Assembly: GCA_963626545.1 (NCBI GenBank)
Contig: CAVFYJ010000076.1
Coordinates: 1 to 17,369 of the forward strand
Reading direction: 5' to 3'
Length of the DNA: 17,369 nucleotides
Source: Anthropogastromicrobium sp963626545
GTDB taxonomy: Bacteria; Bacillota; Clostridia; Lachnospirales; Lachnospiraceae
A program made the translations under genes and the position numbers. Shown here piece by piece: positions 7,237 through 14,778 of this stretch (its first letter is position 1; the number at the start of each line of letters is the position of its first letter). Below the pieces are notes generated by a model. The model saw nothing but the letters and a program-made list of their open reading frames with translations, did no database searches and had not been told where the DNA came from.

Positions 7237-7260
7237 GTAGTTTTATTTGTACATAAGATG

Positions 7261-7297
7261 GCCTGTCATATCAGAATGGGTATGACAGGCTATTTTT
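7261..7297 (+). terminator. Rho-independent terminator after the secreted protein
   Basis: GCCTGTCATA at 7261-7270 pairs perfectly with TATGACAGGC at 7281-7290 around a 10-base loop and is followed by TATTTTT. It lies 24 bp after the stop codon and separates the secreted protein from the envelope gene run that follows. Confidence 0.9.
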
Positions 7298-7340
7298 GTG
7301 AATGAGCGTCCTGTGAACTGCAACTTTCTGCACCAGAGCA

Positions 7341-7361
7341 AGGATAGTTCGAGGATAGTTC
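7341..7361 (+). repeat. Tandem 10-bp direct repeat abutting the LCP gene promoter
   Basis: AGGATAGTTC occurs at 7341-7350 and again at 7352-7361, a period of 11 bp. The second copy ends one base before the -35 box of the LCP gene promoter. Two identical half-sites one helical turn apart, just upstream of a -35 box, are the usual arrangement for a transcription activator such as a response regulator. No regulator is identified here. Confidence 0.55.
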
Positions 7362-7390
7362 TTGCCAATCGGACGTTTCTATACTATAAT
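7362..7390 (+). promoter_or_regulatory. Sigma-A type promoter of the LCP-glf-glmM run
   Basis: TTGCCA at 7362-7367 and a perfect TATAAT at 7385-7390 have a 17-bp spacer. Transcription would start near 7397, about 48 bases before the LCP gene. The downstream genes up to glmM, and perhaps the GH105 gene, have no evident promoter of their own. Confidence 0.8.
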
Positions 7391-7444
7391 AGCCACGTAA
7401 CATTGAAACAATTAAAATATTTTAATCCTTAGAAGGAGGCGAGT

Positions 7445-9094
7445 ATGCCAGATTTAACAGAAGAAGAGAAAAGAATACTGCGTCAGGCATATGAGATAAA
7501 AGAGAGAATTAAGGCAGAAGAACTTGAAGCAGGAGAAGTATCTGTGGATGAGGCGGTAGAGGAAGAAATGGAATCTGACATGCCAGTTCGAAGAACAAAA
7601 CGTCCAGCCCGACCACAGCAGACTGCATCAAATTCAGCTGTGCGATCGTTAAAGCCTCAGCAGCGCGATGGCTATTCATTGAAGGATGAGCAGGAAAGCA
7701 AAACTTCTCAGGCAGATGAGAGGTCTATTTATGGGCCAGAAGCTACGGGCAGTACAGACAAAGACGGTCAGAAAAAAGAAATTGGTTTGCAGGAGCAGGT
7801 GCCAAAGCAAAATGACGATGCAAAGCCTGCAGAAAAGAAAACAGGTGAGGCGAAAGCTACTGAAAAGCCAGTAAGTGCAAAAAGTAAGTCTGTGTCAAAG
7901 GAAACAAAGATACCGGAAAGAAACGTATCAAGCAATCCAACACAGCGTCCAGCACGAAAGAATACGGCCGCACAGGAGGCTGCTCGTGCGTCAAAGAAGC
8001 GTCTAGATTCTCAGATGAGGCAGACAGATCGTAAGTGGGAGCAGGAGGAACGTAAAAAACGTTCAAAGAAAGCAACAACAGAGGAAAAAAGAGCACAGAA
8101 AGAACAGAAAAAACAGCGAAAAGCAAAAAAGAAAAAAGGCTTTCTGCACAAGCTTTTAAAGGCACTTATTATTATTCTGATTGTTGTGGCGGTACTTTTG
8201 GGTGGCGTCTATGCATTTTTGCGTGCGACGATTGCACAGACAAACTATACGCCATATGAGACCTCCTATGAGCGTCAGGCCGATGTGCTGACACAAAAAG
8301 GCGTGACAAACATCCTGTTAATTGGAACCGATACAAGAGTGGCTGGTTCTAATGATGCCAGATCAGATGCAATGATTGTGGTGTCAATCAATCCATATAA
8401 GAGAAGACTTGTTATGACGTCGATTATGCGTGACAGTTATGTTACGATTCCAGGATATGGGCAGAATCGTATCAATGAGGCATACTCAAGAGGCGGCGCG
8501 GCGCTTTTGATTCAGACAATCGAGGAAAATTATAAGCTTGGCATTGACTACTATGCACAGGTAGATTTTTTCAGTTTTGTTGATGTAATCGATGCGTTTG
8601 GTGGCATCACAATCAATGTCGACCAGCAGGAGGTACAATGGATTAACGGCTACATCGCAGAATTCAATCAGGTCAGTGGAATTCCTGACCGAGATGGCTT
8701 TGTGGACGAGCAGTTTGCGGGCGGTGAGATTGCACTGACCGGAAAGCAGGCGCTTGGTTATGCGAGAATCCGCAAAATCGGTGACGATTTTGGAAGAACA
8801 CAGAGACAGAGAACCGTAATGAATGCACTGCTGGAGAAGGTGAAAAAGGCAAATGTATTTACGATTTATAAAGCGGTAGAATCTATTTTGCCAGATATTT
8901 CAACCAATATTTCAGATTCCAAGATGTGCTCACTGCTGATGCAGTCGGTTCTGTATTTGAATTTTGATATGGTTCAGGCGAGAGTTCCTGCGGACGGCAC
9001 ATGGAGCAATGCGATCATGGGCACGAATCAGGAAGTTCTGGCTGTTGATTTTGGGGCGAATAAAAACTATCTGCAATCTACCATCTATGAGTAA
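7445..9094 (+). CDS. LCP (LytR-CpsA-Psr) family cell-wall glycopolymer ligase
   Basis: LCP proteins transfer lipid-linked secondary polymers such as teichoic acid or capsule to peptidoglycan outside the membrane. This one has 549 residues. Residues 1-238 are hydrophilic, highly charged and probably disordered, with Lys/Arg/Glu-rich stretches near 180-235. A membrane segment follows at 239-259, then the LCP domain at about 285-465. Family residues are present: NILLIGTDTR (289-298), RSDAM (306-310), SIMRDSYV (326-333) and ARIRKIGDDFGRTQRQR (440-456). Residues after about 465 form a short C-terminal region. The cytoplasmic head is much longer than in typical Bacillus LCP proteins. AGAAGGAGG at 7431-7439 precedes the ATG. 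It heads a run with glf and glmM, which fits cell-envelope polysaccharide assembly. Confidence 0.92.
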   Translation: MPDLTEEEKRILRQAYEIKERIKAEELEAGEVSVDEAVEEEMESDMPVRRTKRPARPQQTASNSAVRSLKPQQRDGYSLKDEQESKTSQADERSIYGPEATGSTDKDGQKKEIGLQEQVPKQNDDAKPAEKKTGEAKATEKPVSAKSKSVSKETKIPERNVSSNPTQRPARKNTAAQEAARASKKRLDSQMRQTDRKWEQEERKKRSKKATTEEKRAQKEQKKQRKAKKKKGFLHKLLKALIIILIVVAVLLGGVYAFLRATIAQTNYTPYETSYERQADVLTQKGVTNILLIGTDTRVAGSNDARSDAMIVVSINPYKRRLVMTSIMRDSYVTIPGYGQNRINEAYSRGGAALLIQTIEENYKLGIDYYAQVDFFSFVDVIDAFGGITINVDQQEVQWINGYIAEFNQVSGIPDRDGFVDEQFAGGEIALTGKQALGYARIRKIGDDFGRTQRQRTVMNALLEKVKKANVFTIYKAVESILPDISTNISDSKMCSLLMQSVLYLNFDMVQARVPADGTWSNAIMGTNQEVLAVDFGANKNYLQSTIYE

Positions 9095-9130
9095 AAATTT
9101 GATGGGAAAAGAAAGGATTATTCAATTATT

Positions 9131-9379
9131 ATGATGTATGTATTTATCTGCCCCAATTGTAAAACAACCAGAATGGTTAGTCTGCTTCGAAAACTGGACT
9201 GTCCATGTTGTTCATCGCCGATGGCAAATTGTGAGATGGACTATTCGGAATGGGTGAAACTTACATTGGAACAGCGACAGAAGCTGATTGACCTGTATCA
9301 CAATGCAGATAGAGACAAGCTTTGTTTTCTGCGCCCAATGCCGTTTTACGACAGATGGGAACGGAACTATTATATGTAA
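9131..9379 (+). CDS. Small zinc-ribbon protein of unknown function
   Basis: This 82-residue protein has two cysteine pairs, CPNC and CPCC, about 14 residues apart at its N-terminus. They would form a single treble-clef or ribbon zinc site. The second half carries aromatic and charged residues (FYDRWERNYYM at the end), with no membrane segment or signal peptide. I do not recognise a named family. It lies 36 bp after the LCP gene and 16 bp before glf, so it is part of the same transcript. The AAAGGA at 9112-9117 is rather far (13 bases) from the ATG at 9131, so translation may be weak. The ATG at 9134 is an alternative start. Confidence 0.7.
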   Translation: MMYVFICPNCKTTRMVSLLRKLDCPCCSSPMANCEMDYSEWVKLTLEQRQKLIDLYHNADRDKLCFLRPMPFYDRWERNYYM

Positions 9380-9395
9380 CAAAACGAGGTGATGT

Positions 9396-10496
9396 ATGAA
9401 ACATTATGATTATATTTTAGTAGGTGCAGGACTTTACTCCGCAGTCATTGCCTGGTATGCAAAGCAGGCTGGAAAGAACTGTCTGGTCTTAGAAAGACGT
9501 GACCATATCGGCGGAAACATCTACTGCGAAGAGGTAGAGGGAATCAATGTACACAAATATGGTGCACATATTTTCCATACCAGCAACCGCAAGGTATGGG
9601 ATTTTGTGAATTCCTTTGTGGAGTTCAATCGCTATACTAACAGCCCGGTAGCCAATTATAAGGGTGAGATCTACAACATGCCATTTAACATGAATACCTT
9701 TAGCCGTATGTGGGGCATCAGTACACCGCAGGAGGCAAAGGCGATCATCGAACAGCAGAAAGCAGAGATCACAGGCGAGCCAAAGAATCTTGAGGAGCAG
9801 GCGATTGCACTTGTTGGCCGCGATATCTATGAAAAGCTGGTAAAAGGCTATACGGAAAAACAGTGGGGTCGTGATTGCAGCGAGCTGCCGAGCTTTATTA
9901 TCAAGCGTCTTCCGGTGCGTTTTACTTACGACAATAATTACTTTAACGATCTGTATCAGGGAATTCCGATCGGAGGTTACAATAAGCTGATTGAAGCATT
10001 GTTTGAGGGCGCTAAGATCCAGACCGGTGTTGATTTCCTTACCGAGAAAGAAAAATGGCTGTCTATGGCAGACAAGGTAATCTATACTGGTGCAATCGAC
10101 GAGTATTTTGCATATTGCTTTGGAAAGCTTGAGTACCGTACCGTGCGCTTTGAGACAGAGGTGCTGGATACTGATAATTATCAGGGTGTAGCTGTTGTTA
10201 ATTATACCGACAGAGAAACACCGTATACCCGTGTAATCGAGCATAAACATTTCGAGTTTGGAACACAGCCAAAGACGGTCATCTCAAAGGAATATTCCAC
10301 GGACTGGAAGGAAGGCATGGAGCCATATTATCCGGTGAACAATGAGAAGAACCAGACACTGTATCAAAAGTATCGCGAAAAGGCAGAGGCACAGGAGAAG
10401 GTATTCTTTGGTGGACGCCTTGGCGAGTACAAGTATTATGATATGGACAAGGTCATTGCATCCGCAATGGAAGGCTGGGAAGTATTGAATAACTAA
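9396..10496 (+). CDS. glf: UDP-galactopyranose mutase
   Basis: This FAD-dependent enzyme (366 residues, EC 5.4.99.9) converts UDP-galactopyranose to UDP-galactofuranose, the donor for galactofuranose in surface glycans. The N-terminal dinucleotide fold shows DYILVGAGLYSAV (5-17) and the LERRDHIGGNIY segment (32-43). GAHIFHT (56-62), the KQWG tryptophan (157) and RLPVRFTYDNNYF (171-183, with Arg175) match the conserved substrate region. The length is normal and the protein is cytoplasmic. GAGGTG at 9386-9391 precedes the ATG. Its presence predicts galactofuranose in this organism's envelope. No galactofuranosyltransferase gene is in the window. Confidence 0.95.
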   Translation: MKHYDYILVGAGLYSAVIAWYAKQAGKNCLVLERRDHIGGNIYCEEVEGINVHKYGAHIFHTSNRKVWDFVNSFVEFNRYTNSPVANYKGEIYNMPFNMNTFSRMWGISTPQEAKAIIEQQKAEITGEPKNLEEQAIALVGRDIYEKLVKGYTEKQWGRDCSELPSFIIKRLPVRFTYDNNYFNDLYQGIPIGGYNKLIEALFEGAKIQTGVDFLTEKEKWLSMADKVIYTGAIDEYFAYCFGKLEYRTVRFETEVLDTDNYQGVAVVNYTDRETPYTRVIEHKHFEFGTQPKTVISKEYSTDWKEGMEPYYPVNNEKNQTLYQKYREKAEAQEKVFFGGRLGEYKYYDMDKVIASAMEGWEVLNN

Positions 10497-10524
10497 TTAT
10501 TACAACGAAGGGTAGGACAAAAAA

Positions 10525-11871
10525 ATGGGTAAGTATTTTGGAACAGATGGTTTTCGTGGTGAGGCCAATGTAGATTTGACCGTTGAGCATGCATTTGAGG
10601 TCGGACGTTTTATCGGCTGGTACTTTGGAAAAGAGCATAAGTGCAAGGTCGTAATCGGAAAGGATACCAGACGAAGCAGTTATATGTTTGAGTATGCACT
10701 TGTTGCCGGACTGACAGCTTCTGGAGCCGATGCATATTTGCTGCATGTTACCACAACTCCGAGCGTATCTTATGTCGTTCGCACCGAGGATTTCGATTGT
10801 GGAATCATGATTTCTGCAAGTCACAATCCATTTTTTGATAACGGAATTAAGTTAATTAATGACAAGGGCGAGAAGATGCAGGAGTCTGTCATCGATGAGA
10901 TCGAGAAGTATCTGGATGATGATAAGAAGAATGTACCGTATGCAACAAAAGAAAACATCGGATGCACCGTAGATTATGCAGCGGGAAGAAACCGTTATCT
11001 GGGGTATCTGATGTCGTTAGCACTTTGCTCTTTCCGCAATATGCGTGTCGGTCTGGACTGTGCAAACGGAAGTGCATGGATGATCGCAAAGAATGTATTT
11101 GATGCACTCGGTGCAAAGACTTATGTGATCAATAACGAGCCAGATGGAACCAATATCAATACCAATTGTGGTTCTACTCATATCGAAGGACTGCAGGCAC
11201 TGGTAAAGGAAAAGCATCTGGACGTTGGATTTGCATTTGATGGTGATGCAGACCGCTGCTTGTGTGTAGATGAGAATGGCGAGGTTGTCGATGGCGATGC
11301 CATTCTCTATATTTGCGGTAAGTACTTAAAGAATAAGGGCGAATTGATTGACAATACCGTTGTTACTACAATTATGTCCAATTTTGGTCTGTACAAGGCA
11401 TTCGATGCGGCAGGCATTTCCTATGAGAAAACAGCAGTTGGTGATAAGTATGTCTATGAGTGTATGAGTGAGAATGGATACCGTCTGGGTGGCGAGCAGT
11501 CTGGTCATATCATTTTCAGTAAATATGCGGCAACTGGCGATGGTCTGATCACAGCGATCAAGATGATGGAGGTCATGGTATTAGGTAAGCAGACCTTATC
11601 TCAGCTAAGACGTGGCTTTATTGCATATCCTCAGAAGTTGACGAATGTTCGCGTAAAAGATAAGGTAGCAGCAAGAGAGGATGCAGATGTGCAGGCAGCA
11701 GTTGCACAGATCACCAAGGCACTTGGCGATAGTGGTCGTATCCTGGTAAGAGAGAGTGGAACCGAGCCGGTAATTCGTGTCATGGTAGAGGCAAGCGATC
11801 TGGATGACTGCGAGAAGTATGTAAATCAGGTAGTTGAGGTACTTCGCAAAAAGGCACATATAAGAAAGTAA
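10525..11871 (+). CDS. glmM: Phosphoglucosamine mutase
   Basis: This 448-residue alpha-D-phosphohexomutase interconverts glucosamine-6-phosphate and glucosamine-1-phosphate on the path to UDP-GlcNAc for peptidoglycan and glycans. The start GKYFGTDGFRGEAN is characteristic of GlmM. The catalytic phosphoserine is Ser99 in MISASHNP, the metal loop is FDGDADR with Asp239, Asp241 and Asp243, the sugar-binding loop reads GGEQSGH, and the phosphate-binding loop is RESGTEPVIRV near residue 415. All four domains are complete. TAGGA at 10513-10517 is a modest ribosome binding site for the ATG. It follows glf by 28 bp, so the two are probably co-transcribed. A broader phosphomannomutase activity cannot be excluded, but the N-terminus favours GlmM. 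Confidence 0.92.
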   Translation: MGKYFGTDGFRGEANVDLTVEHAFEVGRFIGWYFGKEHKCKVVIGKDTRRSSYMFEYALVAGLTASGADAYLLHVTTTPSVSYVVRTEDFDCGIMISASHNPFFDNGIKLINDKGEKMQESVIDEIEKYLDDDKKNVPYATKENIGCTVDYAAGRNRYLGYLMSLALCSFRNMRVGLDCANGSAWMIAKNVFDALGAKTYVINNEPDGTNINTNCGSTHIEGLQALVKEKHLDVGFAFDGDADRCLCVDENGEVVDGDAILYICGKYLKNKGELIDNTVVTTIMSNFGLYKAFDAAGISYEKTAVGDKYVYECMSENGYRLGGEQSGHIIFSKYAATGDGLITAIKMMEVMVLGKQTLSQLRRGFIAYPQKLTNVRVKDKVAAREDADVQAAVAQITKALGDSGRILVRESGTEPVIRVMVEASDLDDCEKYVNQVVEVLRKKAHIRK

Positions 11872-12004
11872 GAAACGCATTTAATCAATCTGGCCGGTAC
11901 AGACTGGCATAAACGAACAGAAATAAATGCAAAAGAAATAGAAAAAACAAGCAGCAAACAGAGAACCAAAAACCAATAAAAATACGAAAATGGAGGAATA
12001 CCGG

Positions 12005-13135
12005 ATGAAGATGCCGATTATTGAGGCTTACTTGGATGACCTAATCAAAAACAGCACGCTTGATGTACCAGCATGGAACATTGAAGCGGCGAGAAAGGGC
12101 GGAAAGTCTGGCTGGAATTACATCGATGGATGCATGATTTTAGCAATGATTGAGACTTGGAAGATCACCGGAGAAAAGAAATACCTTGATTTTGCAGAAG
12201 CCTACATTGATCACCGTGTGCAGGAGGATGGCACGATCAAGGGTTACAAGCCAGAGGATTACAATATTGATAATGTCAATGCAGGAAAGACCTTGTTCTT
12301 GCTGTACGATATCACCGGCAAGGAGAAGTATCGCAAGGCAATCGATGTGATTTACGGACAGCTTAAAGGCCAGCCAAGAACAAAGGAGGGCAACTTCTGG
12401 CACAAGAAGATTTACCCGAACCAGGTTTGGTTAGATGGACTCTACATGGGACAGCCGTTCTATATGGAATATGAAACTCGTTTTAACGACAAAAAGAATT
12501 ATCCAGATATTTTTAACCAGTTCTTCAATGTTGTAAAGAATATGCGTGATGAAAAGACGGGACTGTATTATCACGCCTACGATTCCTCCAGAGAGATGTT
12601 CTGGTGCGATAAGACAACTGGTTTGTCCAAGAATTTCTGGTTGCGTGCGCTCGGTTGGTATTCGATGGCACTGCTTGATACACTGACAAAGGCAGACAAT
12701 ACCTATCAGCCGGATTATGACCGCTTAAAGCAGGTATTTGTTGATTTAATGGAATCCATGGCAAAGTTTCAGGATGAGAGTGGCATGTGGTATCAGGTTG
12801 TCAACATGGGCGGTCGCGAGAAGAATTATTTAGAGACAAGTGGAAGTGCGATCATGGCATATTCCATGTTAAAGGGTGTGCGTCTTGGCTTTTTGCCAGA
12901 ACGTTTTCAAGAATATGGCAAAAAAGCATTCCACGGAATTTGTGAGCGCTATTTAAAGGAAAAGGATGGCCGCTTGAGTCTTGGCGGAATCTGTCTGGTA
13001 GCAGGCCTTGGCGGACCACAGATGCGCGATGGCACCTATGAATATTATATGTCGGAACCAGTCGTAGAGGACGATGCAAAGGGTGTTGGTCCGTTCTTGT
13101 TAGCGTACACAGAAATTCGCAGACTGGATGACTGA
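12005..13135 (+). CDS. GH88/GH105 family unsaturated glycuronyl hydrolase
   Basis: This 376-residue protein belongs to the (alpha/alpha)6-barrel family that removes the 4,5-unsaturated uronic acid left on oligosaccharides by polysaccharide lyases (YteR/YesR type, usually acting on rhamnogalacturonan fragments). WNYIDGCMI (37-45), NIDNVNAG (87-94) and NQVWLDGLYMGQPF (139-152) are family hallmarks, with Asp90 and Asp144 as likely catalytic residues. There is no signal peptide, so it acts in the cytoplasm on imported oligosaccharides. The ATG at 12005 is chosen because GGAGG at 11992-11996 lies 8 bases before it. The ATG at 11990 has no ribosome binding site. No lyase, sugar transporter or pectin gene is adjacent. 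It follows glmM after about 130 bases with no clear terminator or promoter. Confidence 0.88.
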   Translation: MKMPIIEAYLDDLIKNSTLDVPAWNIEAARKGGKSGWNYIDGCMILAMIETWKITGEKKYLDFAEAYIDHRVQEDGTIKGYKPEDYNIDNVNAGKTLFLLYDITGKEKYRKAIDVIYGQLKGQPRTKEGNFWHKKIYPNQVWLDGLYMGQPFYMEYETRFNDKKNYPDIFNQFFNVVKNMRDEKTGLYYHAYDSSREMFWCDKTTGLSKNFWLRALGWYSMALLDTLTKADNTYQPDYDRLKQVFVDLMESMAKFQDESGMWYQVVNMGGREKNYLETSGSAIMAYSMLKGVRLGFLPERFQEYGKKAFHGICERYLKEKDGRLSLGGICLVAGLGGPQMRDGTYEYYMSEPVVEDDAKGVGPFLLAYTEIRRLDD

Positions 13136-13143
13136 GAAACATC

Positions 13144-13163
13144 TGTTTCCAATTTTGGAAACA
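13144..13163. repeat. Perfect 20-bp palindrome after the GH105 gene
   Basis: TGTTTCCAA at 13144-13152 and TTGGAAACA at 13155-13163 form a perfect inverted repeat with a 2-base centre. It begins 8 bases after the GH105 stop codon. There is no T-run behind it, so it is a poor terminator candidate. It could be a weak terminator, an operator or a processing site. Confidence 0.5.
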
Positions 13164-13173
13164 AATTGAAAAG

Positions 13174-13205
13174 AATGAAATGAAACTGAAATGAAATGAA
13201 ACTGA
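13174..13205. repeat. Two perfect tandem copies of a 16-bp purine-rich repeat
   Basis: The unit AATGAAATGAAACTGA occurs at 13174-13189 and 13190-13205 without a mismatch, followed by a degenerate third copy to about 13221. Inside each unit, TGAAA is itself repeated. The strand is nearly all A, G and T. It lies between the GH105 gene and the promoter of the polysaccharide kinase. Such repeats can change copy number, but nothing here shows that this one does. Confidence 0.6.
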
Positions 13206-13250
13206 AGTGAAAAGAAAACGGAAGTGAATCATTTATCTGGTATTTCGCTA

Positions 13251-13279
13251 TTGACAAAACCGTGGATGTTTATTATNNN
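13251..13279 (+). promoter_or_regulatory. Promoter of the Wzz/tyrosine-kinase gene, cut by the sequence gap
   Basis: TTGACA at 13251-13256 is a perfect -35 box. At the ideal 17-bp spacing, the -10 hexamer would occupy 13274-13279, of which the first three bases are TAT and the rest are N. This fits TATAAT, but the last half is unread. The distance to the coding region depends on the true length of the gap. Confidence 0.5.
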
Positions 13280-13286
13280 NNNNNNN
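13277..13286. other. Run of 10 N, assembly gap
   Basis: Ten undetermined bases interrupt the promoter region of the polysaccharide kinase gene. A run of this round length is usually a scaffold join of unknown true size, so sequence may be missing here. The regions to left and right should not be assumed to be directly contiguous. Confidence 0.95.
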
Positions 13287-13366
13287 CATAAATTAGAAAT
13301 AAAAAAATAGAAAAGGACGGTAAATAAACAAAAGAAAAAGGGGTATTTGCCGAGTGGAAGGTTTTT

Positions 13367-14776
13367 ATGAACAACAATGAAGTAATGATTGTAGATGAAG
13401 ACAAAGACGAAGTAACCATCGACTTTCTAGAAATTTTTCATGCAATCGCAAAAAAATGGTACATTGTACTGTTAGTAACCATTGTATTAGCTGGCGTATT
13501 GGGAGCATACGGACAGTTTGTTGTAAGTGATGCCTATCAGTCAGAGGCATCGATGTGTATTATTGATAGCAATAAAGAAGTGTCAATGTCTGATTTACAG
13601 GTAGGATCTGCTCTTACAAATGATTACGAAGGAATTATTAGGAGCCGTGTAGTTCTTACAAAAGTAATATCAAACCTAAAGTTAGATATGGAGTACAAAG
13701 AACTGTATAATATGGTTTCGGTAGATAACCCAGATAGTACCAGAATCATTAAAGTAAAGGTAATTGCAGAGGATCAGAGAGAAGCAGTTGACATTGCAAA
13801 TGAAGTTCTCAAGGTAAGTATTGATCAGATTCCACAGGTATTAGGAAGTGCAGAGCCAACCGTACTTGATCAGGCTGAAATCGAATTTGCAGTGAATACA
13901 CGCCATTCTGTTTTCTTTTATGCAGCAATTGGAGCAGTAATTGGATTATTTTTATCCTGTGGTATCATTGCACTGCTTGTAATCACCAATACAGCTGTAA
14001 AAACAGATGAGGATGTTCAGAAGTGTACTGGTTTGTCTGTATTAGGTGCAATTCCGGATTACAAAAATGGAAAAAAGCAGAAAAAGATTTTGTGGCCAGA
14101 GGAACTGCCGTTCTCTGCATCTGAGGCCATTTATCAGCTGCGTACTGGAATCCTTTATAGCAGCAAGGATGTAAAGACAATTGCCATTACCAGTGCATAC
14201 GAGAATCAGGGTAAGTCATTTGTATCGTTCCATTTGGCATATAGCTTATCTCAGGTAGGAAAGAAGGTACTTATTGTCGATACCGATATGAGAAAGTCTG
14301 TACTGCAGAGACGTCTGGGATTAGACGGAATTAAGTTAGGTCTTTCTGAGTATCTTTCCGGAAATGCCGAGATTGGTCAGATTATTTACGATGTAGGAAT
14401 TCCGAACCTGCATGTTCTGTTTAGTGGAAAGCTAGTGCCGAACGCATCCGCTTTGTTATCAGCAAAATGGTTAGAGAACCTTTGTGAAGAAGTTAGAGAT
14501 TCCTATGACTATATTATCTTTGATACCCCGCCAATTTGTGTAGTAGGTGATGCAGCCATTGTGGCTTCTATGTGTGATGGAGCACTTCTTGTTGTTGAAA
14601 ATGGTGTTACCAAGAAAAAGATTTTGGCACAGATGAAGTCTGAGATGGATAAGGTAGGGGCAAATGTCTTAGGCGTTGTTCAGAACATGGTAGGAAGCAA
14701 GAAGGATTCCAGTTACTATGGAAAGAAAAAATATGGCTACTATTATTATGGAAATTCTGATAATAAAAAGAAGTAA
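13367..14776 (+). CDS. Polysaccharide chain-length regulator fused to tyrosine kinase (Wzz-BY-kinase)
   Basis: This 469-residue inner-membrane protein would control export and length of a capsule or exopolysaccharide. The N-terminal Wzz-type part has membrane segments at about 31-51 and 184-206 enclosing an outside domain. A cytoplasmic bacterial tyrosine kinase follows, with Walker A TSAYENQGKS (275-284), Walker A' VLIVDTDMR (301-309) and Walker B IIFDTPP (383-389). The C-terminus carries seven tyrosines between 450 and 461 in a Gly/Lys context, the expected autophosphorylation cluster. Many Firmicutes split these parts into two proteins (CpsC and CpsD). Here they are one chain, as in Wzc. 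GGAAGG at 13356-13361 is only 5 bases from the ATG. No glycosyltransferase, flippase or polymerase gene follows. Confidence 0.9.
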   Translation: MNNNEVMIVDEDKDEVTIDFLEIFHAIAKKWYIVLLVTIVLAGVLGAYGQFVVSDAYQSEASMCIIDSNKEVSMSDLQVGSALTNDYEGIIRSRVVLTKVISNLKLDMEYKELYNMVSVDNPDSTRIIKVKVIAEDQREAVDIANEVLKVSIDQIPQVLGSAEPTVLDQAEIEFAVNTRHSVFFYAAIGAVIGLFLSCGIIALLVITNTAVKTDEDVQKCTGLSVLGAIPDYKNGKKQKKILWPEELPFSASEAIYQLRTGILYSSKDVKTIAITSAYENQGKSFVSFHLAYSLSQVGKKVLIVDTDMRKSVLQRRLGLDGIKLGLSEYLSGNAEIGQIIYDVGIPNLHVLFSGKLVPNASALLSAKWLENLCEEVRDSYDYIIFDTPPICVVGDAAIVASMCDGALLVVENGVTKKKILAQMKSEMDKVGANVLGVVQNMVGSKKDSSYYGKKKYGYYYYGNSDNKKK

Positions 14777-14778
14777 TC

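Noticed and set aside
9489..10250. 253-codon open frame on the minus strand opposite glf
   Set aside because: It is antisense to a clear UDP-galactopyranose mutase gene. Its translation has no recognisable motifs and it has no promoter or ribosome binding site.
11990..12004. ATG start 5 codons upstream for the GH105 gene
   Set aside because: GGAGG overlaps these codons and is ideally spaced for the ATG at 12005. Nothing resembling a ribosome binding site precedes 11990.
13367..14776. Kinase Walker A reading ENQGKS instead of the usual GEGKS as a sign of inactivation
   Set aside because: It still satisfies the [AG]xxxxGK[ST] pattern, and related clostridial kinases carry similar NEGKS-type loops, so activity is expected.
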